Below are positions 18,118 through 26,429 of a stretch of DNA of 64,000 nucleotides, one piece after another. Numbering within the stretch: position 1 is the stretch's first letter; every line of letters begins with the position of its first letter. The position numbers and the translations under genes were made by a program. This DNA is from DATHZQ01 sp965216945 (GTDB lineage: Bacteria > Actinomycetota > Acidimicrobiia > Spongiisociales > UBA5794), in NCBI GenBank assembly GCA_965216945.1, contig CBDCGU010000003.1, positions 3,410,001 through 3,474,000 on the forward strand, given 5' to 3'. The notes beneath the pieces are model-generated. The model was not told where the DNA came from and did no database searches. It saw nothing but the letters and a program-made list of their open reading frames with translations.

Positions 18118-20364
18118 ATGAAGTCCAGGCTGAACATGACGCTGCTGGTGGTGGCGTTGTTCCTGGGGGCGTGCACTTCGACAGGTGACGGCGCCGCCGG
18201 ATCGACGACAACAGGCGGGGACGACGCCAGCACGACCACGGTCGGTGGCGGCGGGCTCGGTCAAGGGGCCGGCGCCGGCATCCCGGCCATCGCCCATGCG
18301 CTGCAAGAGTTCAACGAATGCGATTCGTTGTTGACGTGGATCCGCGCCGAGGCCGCCGAGGTGGTCGGGCCGTACGGGTTCAACGACGGCTACGGCTATT
18401 TCCCCGTCGACAGGGCCTTTGCCGCGTCGGACGATGCCGGAGGCGAGGGCGCGCTGGCGCCGGTGGAATCGTTCACCACAGCGGCCGAGGGAGGCGAGGG
18501 TTTCTCGACCACCAACGTGCAGGAGGCCGGCGTCGACGAGCCCGACGTCGTGAAGACGGACGGCGAGTTCCTCTACGTGCTGACGGACAATGAATTGCAT
18601 TCGATCGGAGTGCAGGGCGGCGCCGAGCTACGCGACACCCTCCGCTTCGACGAGCTGTATCCGAACGAGATCTTGATCGGCCCGGATCGCCTCTACCTGC
18701 TCTCGAACTCCTACGGACCGGTCCTTTTCGCCGAAGGTGGGGCGAGTGACGCCATCGCTCCCGAGTTCGAGCAGCCGACGCTGGTCGTCGTCGAGGTGCT
18801 CACCGACGATGGGCGGCTGCGGCTGGGCGGACGGCTCGAGATCTCGGGCGGTTATGTGACCGCTCGCCAGGTCGGCGACGGTGCTCGACTGGTGATCCGC
18901 CACGATCCGCAGTCGACGCTTCCGTTCCTGTATCCCGGCAGCCCATCGGCGGAGGACAGTGCAGCCGAAGCCAACAGGAGGGTGGTGCTCGAGTCGACGC
19001 TGGAGCAGTGGCTCCCCAGCTACCGCCTTCTGGATGCAGACGGCAACGAGACGGCGAGCGGCTTGCTGCCATCATGCGATCGGGTGCGGGCGCCCCAGGC
19101 GTTCTCCGGCATGTCCACCCTCTCGGTGCTGACACTGGACATGGCGGCGCCACTCACCAACGGAAACCCCTTGTCGCTGTTCGGCGCCGGGCAGACGGTC
19201 TACGCCTCGACGTCGTCGCTGTATGCGGCGACCTTCGACTACCCGGACGTGATCGTGCTGGAGGACGGCTCGGTCGAGCAGGACGATGATTTCGCCACGG
19301 CGATCCACCAGTTCGACATCAGCGCCGACACGGGAGCCGAATACGTCGCCTCCGGGGCGGTGCCGGGGCACCTGTTGAACCAGTTCGCCCTCAGCGAGCA
19401 CAACGGCCACCTACGAGTCGCAGTCACCGAGGGTTCGCCCTGGTTCTGCTGCAGCGAGGAGCCGTCGGTGAGCTCGGTCCATGTGCTGGCACAGCAGGAT
19501 CGTGAGCTCGTGACGGTGGGCTCGGTGGGTGATCTCGGCGTCGACGAGTCGATCTTCGGCGTTCGCTTCGTCGGTGACACCGGCTACGTGGTCACGTTCC
19601 GCCAGACCGATCCCCTGTACGTCATCGATCTGTCGGATCCTGCCGGTCCCGAGGTGCGAGGCGAGCTGAAGATCACCGGGTACTCGTCGTATCTCCATCC
19701 GATCGGTGACGGGCTCGTCGTCGGCGTAGGGCAAGAGGCAACCACCGATGGGGCCACGATCGGCACCAAGGTGTCGCTGTTCGACGTCAGCGATCCCGCC
19801 GATCCACGGGAGATCGACCGCTGGGTGTTGGAGCGCAGCTCGTCGATGGCCGAGTACGACCACAAGGCGTTCCTGTACTGGGCGCCCGAGAGCCTCGCCG
19901 TCGTTCCGGTGAGCAGCTGGGGCGCCGAGACCGCCGGAGCGGTGGCGCTGGGTGTCGAGGATCGGACGCTGGTCGAGCGAGCTCGCATCCGCCAGGCGCC
20001 GCTCGACGAGCCTTCGCTGCCTCCGGGCTGCGAGCTGGTGGACGTCGCCGCGTTCGAGAACACCGAGTTCGAGTGGTTGGCTCACGAGGGCGGCCTGGTG
20101 GTGACCTGCGACGACGGAAAGGCGCCGGCGCGCATCGGTGGCTACTTCTGTGAGCCTCTCGATCAGCTCGGTATCGGCGAGGATGCCCTGTCGGACGAGA
20201 TCGACATCCGTGGTCCGATCAGCGTGTGCTGGCCGGAGCACTACGACCGTGGTGAGATCCGCCGCAGCATCGTGGTTGGCGACGTGCTGTGGACCGTCGG
20301 GTACCGGACCGTCCAGGCCAACGACCTGAGGACGTTCGACATGCTGGATCGCATCGAGCTCTGA
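18118..20364 (+). CDS. Lipoprotein with C-terminal beta-propeller domain (PF09826-like)
   Basis: 748 residues. The signal peptide has lipobox LGAC with lipid Cys at 19 and a Ser/Thr/Gly-rich linker after it. The motif TNVQEAGVDEPDVVKTDGEF (about 129-148) is the hallmark opening of the secreted beta-propeller family distantly related to WD40 proteins. Further blade-like repeats follow (YVIDLSDPAGPEVRGELKI, SLFDVSDPADPREIDRW). It is expected on the outer face of the membrane. Its function is not known; binding or a peptidase-inhibitor-like role has been proposed for similar proteins. Confidence 0.85.
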   Translation: MKSRLNMTLLVVALFLGACTSTGDGAAGSTTTGGDDASTTTVGGGGLGQGAGAGIPAIAHALQEFNECDSLLTWIRAEAAEVVGPYGFNDGYGYFPVDRAFAASDDAGGEGALAPVESFTTAAEGGEGFSTTNVQEAGVDEPDVVKTDGEFLYVLTDNELHSIGVQGGAELRDTLRFDELYPNEILIGPDRLYLLSNSYGPVLFAEGGASDAIAPEFEQPTLVVVEVLTDDGRLRLGGRLEISGGYVTARQVGDGARLVIRHDPQSTLPFLYPGSPSAEDSAAEANRRVVLESTLEQWLPSYRLLDADGNETASGLLPSCDRVRAPQAFSGMSTLSVLTLDMAAPLTNGNPLSLFGAGQTVYASTSSLYAATFDYPDVIVLEDGSVEQDDDFATAIHQFDISADTGAEYVASGAVPGHLLNQFALSEHNGHLRVAVTEGSPWFCCSEEPSVSSVHVLAQQDRELVTVGSVGDLGVDESIFGVRFVGDTGYVVTFRQTDPLYVIDLSDPAGPEVRGELKITGYSSYLHPIGDGLVVGVGQEATTDGATIGTKVSLFDVSDPADPREIDRWVLERSSSMAEYDHKAFLYWAPESLAVVPVSSWGAETAGAVALGVEDRTLVERARIRQAPLDEPSLPPGCELVDVAAFENTEFEWLAHEGGLVVTCDDGKAPARIGGYFCEPLDQLGIGEDALSDEIDIRGPISVCWPEHYDRGEIRRSIVVGDVLWTVGYRTVQANDLRTFDMLDRIEL

Positions 20365-20385
20365 GCGTCGCACGCGCAATCGACA

Positions 20386-20431
20386 CGGAGACACCGAATC
20401 CCTCATCCATGAGGGGGGTTCGGTGTCTCCG
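20386..20431. terminator. Strong hairpin between the beta-propeller gene and ftsK
   Basis: Arms CGGAGACACCGAA (20386-20398) and TTCGGTGTCTCCG (20419-20431) pair over 13 bases. An inner CCCTC/GAGGG extends the stem. There is no U-tract, but the position 22 bases after a stop codon fits a terminator. Confidence 0.65.
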
Positions 20432-20487
20432 CACCGCGTGTCGAGTCGTTTGTCCACGCGCGGCCCCCGTGTAAGGTTGTGACCCCA

Positions 20488-22731
20488 ATGGCAACACGGA
20501 CGAAGTCCCGTGGGGCTAAGGGGCGGAGTAGGACGAAGCGGCCAAGCAAACAGCCGCGCCGGGGCCTCATCGACGCGCTGAGAGCGATGAGAGACCGGGT
20601 GCGGAACCGCCTCGGGCGCCAGACGGATGACGTCTGGGGTCTGGTGCTCATCGTCGTGGCGGCACTCCTGCTGCTGGCCCTCGTCGGCCTGTCCGGTCCC
20701 GCAGGCGATGCGGCGACGTCCGGATTGCGCTTTCTCTTCGGCCACTGGGTGTGGTTCGTCCCCCTCATCCTCGGAGCCGTCGGCATCGCGATGGTCGGCA
20801 CGATGCCCCGCACCGACTACGGGCGGCTCACCCTCGGCCTCCTGACCATGTTCTTCGGCTCGCTGGCGCTCTTCCATCTGATGACCGGGGCCGTGTCCCT
20901 GTCCGAGTCGATGGACCAGGTGATGGACCGCGGCGGGGCCATCGGCTCTCTGATGGCCTTCCCCTTGCGACGCCTGATCGGGTTCTGGGGCGCTTTCCTC
21001 GTCCTGTTCAGCGTCGTGGCGCTCGGCGTCCTCATCGCCACCAAGGCCACGGTACGGGACGTTGCGCATACGCTCGTCGATGCGTGGCGCTGGTTGCGTG
21101 CCCCGTTCCGTACCGCATCCGAGGCGACGGTCGTCACCAATGATGCGCCACCGGTGGAGCCGGTGGCCAAGCCGAAGTCGAAGAAGGCCACCAGGAACGG
21201 GACGCAGGACCCGGACAAGCGAGCCCCCAAGAAGGCCAGGCCGAAGCAGCCGCCGCGACCGGCGCCGCCCGCCCCACCCACCGCCGATGGGTACCAGCTG
21301 CCCCCGATCGAGCTGCTCGAGCTCAGTGCCGGCAGCAGCCAGAACCGGCGCAGCCTGGAGCAGGCCGGAGCGGAGCTGGAGGAGACGCTCCACCAGCACG
21401 GCGTCGATGCCCGGCTCGTGCGTATCGTGCCCGGCCCGACGGTCACGCGATTCGAGATCGAGCTGGCGCCTGGTGTCAAGGTTTCGCGCGTCACGGGCAT
21501 GGCCCACGACATTGCATACGCCATGGCGTCGGCCGACGTTCGCATTCTTGCGCCGATTCCGGGGAAGAGCGCCATCGGCATCGAGGTTCCCAACCGCCAC
21601 CGATCCCTTGTCACCCTCGGTGACATTCTGTCGTCGGGCGAGGCGATGACCGATCACGACCCGATGAGCATCGGCCTGGGCAAGGACATCAGCGGCCGGT
21701 CCCGCCTGCTCAAGCTCGACGAGCTGCCTCACGTGCTGATCGCCGGAGCCACTGGTGCGGGGAAGTCCAGCTGCATCAATGCCCTGGTGACGTCGATCCT
21801 CATGCGGGCGCGCCCCGACGAGGTGCGCATGATCCTGGTTGACCCGAAGCGGGTCGAGCTCGGGCAATACAACTCCGTGCCGCATCTGCTCACCCGCGTC
21901 ATCACCAACCCCAAGAAGGCGGCGGACGCCCTGCAGTGGGCGGTTCAGGAGATGGACCGCCGCTATGAGCTGCTCGCCGACGCCGGCGTTCGTGACATCA
22001 CCAGCTATCGAGAGAAGTGGGACGCCGGCGGCATCGACGAGGACGGCTTCGACCGCTTCCCCTACATCGTCATCATCGTCGACGAGCTCAACGACCTGAT
22101 GATGGTGGCCGGCCGGACGGTGGAGGACTCGGTGGTGCGTATCGCTCAGATGGCGAGGGCGGTCGGCATCCACCTGGTGCTGGCGACGCAGCGGCCGTCC
22201 GTCAACGTCATCACCGGCGTGATCAAGGCCAACGTGCCATCCCGGCTGGCCTTCTCGGTCGCCTCGCAAACCGACTCGAGGGTCATCATCGACTCGGCGG
22301 GGGCGGAAAAGCTCGTCGGGCTGGGCGACATGCTCGTCGTCACGGCTCGCGACCCCAAGCCGGAGCGGATCCAAGGTGCCTTCGTCTCCGAAGCGGAGGT
22401 GCACGCCGTCGTGGACTGGACCAAGGCCCAGCAGGAAGCGCAATACCGAGATCAAGAGGTGTTCGAACCGGCGCAGAAGAGCGCCGCAGTCGAAGAGGAG
22501 TTCGAAGGTGAAGACCCCGACATCGTCCGCCAGGCGATCGAGCTCGTGGTGCGCTCCCAGCTCGGGTCGACGTCGATGCTGCAGCGCAAGCTGCGGATCG
22601 GGTTCGCTCGCGCCGGGAGGGTGATGGACATACTGGAGCGCAAGGGCATCGTTGGCCCTTCCGAAGGATCGAAGGCTCGCTCGGTTCTGCTCACCGCGGA
22701 GGAGCTCGACACCGTGCTGGTCGGCGACTGA
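20488..22731 (+). CDS. ftsK: DNA translocase FtsK/SpoIIIE
   Basis: 747 residues. A basic N-terminus leads into four or five membrane helices (residues about 50-190), then a Pro/Lys-rich linker (KPKSKKATRNG...PKQPPRPAPPAPP). The motor domain has Walker A GATGAGKSSC and Walker B IVIIVDELNDLMM, with QRPSVNVITGVIKANVPSR. The C-terminal winged-helix gamma domain (SQLGSTSMLQRKLRIGFARA) reads KOPS-type sequences. It pumps chromosome DNA at the division septum. The ATG at 20488 is chosen; an in-frame GTG lies three codons earlier, and a TAAGGT box is at 20472-20477. Confidence 0.95.
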   Translation: MATRTKSRGAKGRSRTKRPSKQPRRGLIDALRAMRDRVRNRLGRQTDDVWGLVLIVVAALLLLALVGLSGPAGDAATSGLRFLFGHWVWFVPLILGAVGIAMVGTMPRTDYGRLTLGLLTMFFGSLALFHLMTGAVSLSESMDQVMDRGGAIGSLMAFPLRRLIGFWGAFLVLFSVVALGVLIATKATVRDVAHTLVDAWRWLRAPFRTASEATVVTNDAPPVEPVAKPKSKKATRNGTQDPDKRAPKKARPKQPPRPAPPAPPTADGYQLPPIELLELSAGSSQNRRSLEQAGAELEETLHQHGVDARLVRIVPGPTVTRFEIELAPGVKVSRVTGMAHDIAYAMASADVRILAPIPGKSAIGIEVPNRHRSLVTLGDILSSGEAMTDHDPMSIGLGKDISGRSRLLKLDELPHVLIAGATGAGKSSCINALVTSILMRARPDEVRMILVDPKRVELGQYNSVPHLLTRVITNPKKAADALQWAVQEMDRRYELLADAGVRDITSYREKWDAGGIDEDGFDRFPYIVIIVDELNDLMMVAGRTVEDSVVRIAQMARAVGIHLVLATQRPSVNVITGVIKANVPSRLAFSVASQTDSRVIIDSAGAEKLVGLGDMLVVTARDPKPERIQGAFVSEAEVHAVVDWTKAQQEAQYRDQEVFEPAQKSAAVEEEFEGEDPDIVRQAIELVVRSQLGSTSMLQRKLRIGFARAGRVMDILERKGIVGPSEGSKARSVLLTAEELDTVLVGD

Positions 22732-22800
22732 ACGACGGTCGCTCAGGACCGGTACCCTTTCCCCGACAGGACCAGGCGATCGGTAGGGTTCGAAGGCGAG

Positions 22801-24606
22801 ATGGCGCGCGCGCGTTTTGATGATCTGACGCCAGGACGAGAGCATGCATTCGAGCTCGAGGGGCTCGAGGACGTCGTCGTCGCCACCGAGCTGGGGCAGG
22901 TGCGTCTGGCGCTCCAGGCGGTGGAATCCGCCAACCGTCGCGGCCTGTGGGCCGGGGGCTTCGTTGCGTACGAAGCGGCCCCAGCGTTCGATCCGGCGTT
23001 CCGGGTCCACCCGACGGAATCCGATCTGCCGCTTGCCTGGTTCGGTCTGTTCCGGCGCAGAGTCGACGACGACGGGTTCAGGCCCCGCACCTTGCGCCCG
23101 GCTCCCTATCACATCTCGGCGTGGCGGACGCAGGTCGACCGCACGGAGCACGCCGAGGCGATCGCCGCCATCCGGGGGTATATCGGAGCCGGCGACACCT
23201 ACCAGGTCAACTTCACCTTCCGGTTGCGCGCCGCCTTCTCCGGCGCACCCGAGGAGTTGTATCGCGATCTCGTGCTTGCCCAGCGCGGGGCGTTTGGTGC
23301 CTACCTCGACACCGGGCACCACGTCATCGCCAGTGCTTCACCCGAGCTCTTCTACGCCAGAGAGGGGGGACGGATCGAGGTGCGTCCCATGAAGGGCACG
23401 ATTGGGCGGGGGCGCTGGGCGGACGAGGACCGGGCCCAGGCCAAGCGGCTCACCGGGTCCGTGAAAGAGCGGGCGGAGAATCTGATGATCGTCGATCTGC
23501 TGCGCAACGACCTCGGACGTATCGCCGAGTTCGGATCGGTGCGGGTGGACGAGCTGTTCGCCTTGGAGCGCTACGAGACGGTCTGGCAGCTGACCTCGCG
23601 CATCTCCGCGGAGGTCGACGAGGACGTCGGGCTCGACCGGACGTTCGCCGCGTTGTTCCCCTCCGGGTCGGTGACGGGAGCACCCAAAGCACGGACGACA
23701 GAGATCATTCACGAGCTGGAGCGGACGCCGCGCGGGGTGTATTGCGGGGCCGTTGGCTACTCGGCCCCCCATGTCGGCGATGCACCGCCGAGGTCGACGT
23801 TCAACGTGGCCATCCGCACGGTGACGCTGGACCCGTCGGAAGGCACCGCGGAGTACGGCGTCGGCGGCGGCATCACGTGGGATTCCCTCTCCGATGCCGA
23901 GTATGCGGAAGCACGGGTCAAGGCGCAGCTGCTGGTGGAGCGAAGGCCGGAGTTCTCGCTCCTCGAAACCCTGAGATGGGAACCTGGGAACGGCTACCGG
24001 TGGCGTGACGGTCATGTGGACCGGCTGGCGGCATCCGCCGACTTCTTCGGGTTCCCCTGCGACATCGGGGAGGTCGAGGCCGCACTCGACGAAGCGGTCG
24101 ATGGTGCGAGCAGCGATCAACGGGTGCGCCTGCTGTTGCGGCGGGACGGGAGCATCGAGACGACGGGCGTGCCGCACCTGGTCGACATTCACCCCGTCCC
24201 CAACGAGGTGGGAGACCCGGTGCGCTTCGCCATCGACTCGGCACCGGTGAACCCGCTGAACGTCTTCCTCTATCACAAGACGACTCGCCGCGGGGTCTAC
24301 GACGAGCGGCTGAAGCGGCATCCACAGGCCGACGATGTGCTGCTCATCAACGACCGCGGCACGGTGACCGAGTTCACGATCGGCAACGTCGCCGTCGAGA
24401 TCGACGGGCGGTGGTGCACGCCACCGATCGAATGTGGTGTGCTCGGCGGCGTGTTCCGTCGGGCGATGCTCGATGCCGGTGTCCTCATCGAGCGACCCAT
24501 CCGCATCGAAGACGTCGTGGCGGCGAGGCGGGTGGCATTCCTCAACTCGGTGCGCGGTTGGCGACCGGCCGTGATGATCGACGCGGGAGACGGTCTCGTC
24601 CACTGA
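22801..24606 (+). CDS. pabBC: Aminodeoxychorismate synthase component I fused to aminodeoxychorismate lyase (PabB-PabC)
   Basis: 601 residues. Residues about 100-385 are a chorismate-binding domain: IRGYIGAGDTYQVNFT, IEVRPMKGTIGRG, ERAENLMIVDLLRNDLGR, FPSGSVTGAPK. Residues about 390-601 are a class IV aminotransferase fold: FLYHKTTRRGVYD carries the likely PLP Lys, and NDRGTVTEFTIGNV follows. Together they would convert chorismate to aminodeoxychorismate and then p-aminobenzoate for folate, given a glutamine amidotransferase (PabA) from elsewhere. AAGGCGAG lies just before the ATG, with a TAGGGT box at 22784-22789. Confidence 0.88.
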   Translation: MARARFDDLTPGREHAFELEGLEDVVVATELGQVRLALQAVESANRRGLWAGGFVAYEAAPAFDPAFRVHPTESDLPLAWFGLFRRRVDDDGFRPRTLRPAPYHISAWRTQVDRTEHAEAIAAIRGYIGAGDTYQVNFTFRLRAAFSGAPEELYRDLVLAQRGAFGAYLDTGHHVIASASPELFYAREGGRIEVRPMKGTIGRGRWADEDRAQAKRLTGSVKERAENLMIVDLLRNDLGRIAEFGSVRVDELFALERYETVWQLTSRISAEVDEDVGLDRTFAALFPSGSVTGAPKARTTEIIHELERTPRGVYCGAVGYSAPHVGDAPPRSTFNVAIRTVTLDPSEGTAEYGVGGGITWDSLSDAEYAEARVKAQLLVERRPEFSLLETLRWEPGNGYRWRDGHVDRLAASADFFGFPCDIGEVEAALDEAVDGASSDQRVRLLLRRDGSIETTGVPHLVDIHPVPNEVGDPVRFAIDSAPVNPLNVFLYHKTTRRGVYDERLKRHPQADDVLLINDRGTVTEFTIGNVAVEIDGRWCTPPIECGVLGGVFRRAMLDAGVLIERPIRIEDVVAARRVAFLNSVRGWRPAVMIDAGDGLVH

Positions 24607-24614
24607 GACTCCGT

Positions 24615-24620
24615 TAGCCT
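24615..24620 (+). promoter_or_regulatory. -10 box (TAGCCT) upstream of the TSUP leader ORF
   Basis: TAGCCT, 8 bases before the ATG at 24629 and 61 bases before the TSUP start. Transcription should therefore include the small upstream ORF. Confidence 0.45.
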
Positions 24621-24628
24621 CTCGCCCG

Positions 24629-24685
24629 ATGCCAGATCTCCGGTCCGAAACAGCTGCGGCACGGTCCCAACCGGCGGCTCCATGA
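24629..24685 (+). CDS. Putative 18-residue leader peptide in front of the TSUP transporter
   Basis: ATG at 24629 followed by 17 sense codons (MPDLRSETAAARSQPAAP) and a TGA that overlaps the ATG of the transporter (ATGA). The start is at leaderless distance from the TAGCCT box. Ribosomes finishing this peptide could reinitiate on the transporter, which has no clear ribosome binding site of its own. Alternatively it may be the true N-terminus region misread, or chance. Confidence 0.35.
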   Translation: MPDLRSETAAARSQPAAP

Positions 24686-25422
24686 CCCCGTTCGAAGCCG
24701 GGATCGTCGTCCTGGGAGGTGTGGCATCTGGCTTCATCAACACGCTCGCCGGCGGCGGTTCGGCGATCACGCTGCCGATCCTCACCGAGCTCATCGGACC
24801 GAACGCCGCCAACGGGACGAACCGGATCGCCATCCAGCTGGCCAACCTGGCGGCGCTGGGCAGGTTCGCCAAAGGGGATGCGGTTCCGTGGAGGACGGCG
24901 CTGCCACTGCTGCCGGTGGCGGTGATCGGTGCGGGTTTCGGAGCGTGGACGGCCACTCTGCTGTCGCCGGGTGCGACGCGGCGGGTCTTTGCCTTTGTGC
25001 TCGTGTTCGTTGCAGCGTCGGTGTTGCTCAAGCCGTCCCGCTGGGTGGAGGATCGTGAAGCCGTTCTGCCCATGGTCTGGCGCCAGGTGATCTTCCTGGC
25101 TGTCGGCTTCTACGGCGGCTTCGTGCAGGCCGGGGTCGGGTTCCTCCTACTGGCAGGTCTCGTACTCGGCGCCGGGCTGGATCTGGTGCGAGCCAACGGC
25201 GCCAAGGTCCTGCTCATCGCGGGATACACACCGATTGCCCTGCTCCTCTTCGCCAGCGCCTCCCAGGTGGACGTGGCGGTCGGTGTGGTGCTGTCGGTCG
25301 GCCAGGTGACGGGCGCTTGGATCGCAGCCCACCTTGCGATCAAGAGGGGCGCCGGCTGGGTCCGCTGGATCCTGATCGGTGCCGCGCTGATCGCCGCAGG
25401 CCGGATGCTGCTGACCGCTTAG
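24682..25422 (+). CDS. TSUP-family membrane permease (TauE/SafE-like)
   Basis: 246 residues with about seven or eight hydrophobic helices. The opening GGVASGFINTLAGGGSAITLP and the repeated half GFYGGFVQAGVGFLLLAGLVL are the two internal repeats of TauE/SafE (PF01925) proteins. Members export sulfite, sulfoacetate or related organosulfonates, or take up sulfur compounds; the substrate here is not shown. It stands alone downstream of pabBC, probably translated by coupling to the 18-codon upstream ORF. Confidence 0.88.
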   Translation: MTPFEAGIVVLGGVASGFINTLAGGGSAITLPILTELIGPNAANGTNRIAIQLANLAALGRFAKGDAVPWRTALPLLPVAVIGAGFGAWTATLLSPGATRRVFAFVLVFVAASVLLKPSRWVEDREAVLPMVWRQVIFLAVGFYGGFVQAGVGFLLLAGLVLGAGLDLVRANGAKVLLIAGYTPIALLLFASASQVDVAVGVVLSVGQVTGAWIAAHLAIKRGAGWVRWILIGAALIAAGRMLLTA

Positions 25423-25491
25423 CCGTGCGCATCCTCAGGCCGCACGTTCGCTTGCGTCGTCGGCGTCGAACAGCAGGTATCGGATTCCGTC

Positions 25492-26427
25492 TCAACGGTG
25501 TTGAGGCATGTCCACCGGTGCGTTGTGGAGTCCACGACCCCACGACGCATCGTTGCGAAGGATCGAGTGATGGTCTGCGAAGTACTTGCGGTTGCGTCGG
25601 ATCTCCGGGGCGTTCTCTCCGGCATCGACACCCTCGAACTTGGGGTGCCACTGGTGGAGGTAGAAGCTGTCCGTCTCGAGTGGCACAGGAACCAGGCCGA
25701 CGTTGGTGAGACGTTCCATCAGGTCCCGGTCCTCGCCGCCCCACACCTCGAAATACTCGTCGTAGCCGCGGATGAGGTGATAGAACACCGTGTAGGTCAT
25801 GGTGACGCTGGGATGGGAGTCGATCCCGAAGCGCGGTGTGCTGTGCTTCTTCCAGTAGTCGAGGTCGATGCGCTCCTGTGTCTCTGCCGCCCGCCGGAAT
25901 GTGTCGGCCGACTCCTCCGGCAGGTCCCACATCGGGGCGACGACGACGGAGAGCGGTGCGGCCTCGAGCGCAGCGACGGCGTCCGCGACGTAGCCGGGCG
26001 AGAACACGACATCGACGTCCGACGTCAGCACGTACTTCGTCTCCGCTCGCCGGATGCCGATGTTGAGACATCTGCCCCGGCTCCAGGGCCCGGATGCCTC
26101 GATGCGGATGTAGCCCGCACCCAGATCGGCACATACGGCGGCGGCCCGCGCCGCCTCGAGAGGCGCACTCCCGTAGTCCACGACCACGGCGTGGACCGAT
26201 CCCATCGGCAACACCTGGTTCTTGATGGCGCACAGCGCGTTCACGAGCCGGTGGTCGGACCGGTTGCGGATCCCGATGAGCACGGTCACATCGTTGCGCC
26301 GGTCGGAAACCCCGTCGAGAACCTCGCGGCGCAGCCACCTGCGTGCGCCCCTCTTGACGAGGTCGGTGCGACGTAGTCTCCGGGTGGGCCCGGAGCGCCC
26401 CATCTCCGAGAGCAAGTTGATCATCAT
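25492..26427 (-). CDS. Glycosyltransferase, GT-A fold with galactosyltransferase-type C-terminus
   Basis: 311 residues. TVLIGIRNRSDHRLVNALCAI opens a GT2-like domain. TSDVDVVFSPGYV holds the DxD metal site (about 136-140). VWGGEDRDLMERL (about 228-240) is the GWGGED-type acceptor-binding motif of galactosyltransferase-like (PF02709) enzymes. The enzyme would transfer a sugar from a nucleotide donor to a polysaccharide or protein. The ATG at 26427 is 2 bases after the stop of the phosphodiesterase-like gene; a GTG at 26433 would overlap it by four bases. The two are cotranscribed. Confidence 0.8.
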   Translation of the reverse strand: MMINLLSEMGRSGPTRRLRRTDLVKRGARRWLRREVLDGVSDRRNDVTVLIGIRNRSDHRLVNALCAIKNQVLPMGSVHAVVVDYGSAPLEAARAAAVCADLGAGYIRIEASGPWSRGRCLNIGIRRAETKYVLTSDVDVVFSPGYVADAVAALEAAPLSVVVAPMWDLPEESADTFRRAAETQERIDLDYWKKHSTPRFGIDSHPSVTMTYTVFYHLIRGYDEYFEVWGGEDRDLMERLTNVGLVPVPLETDSFYLHQWHPKFEGVDAGENAPEIRRNRKYFADHHSILRNDASWGRGLHNAPVDMPQHR

Positions 26428-26429
26428 GC

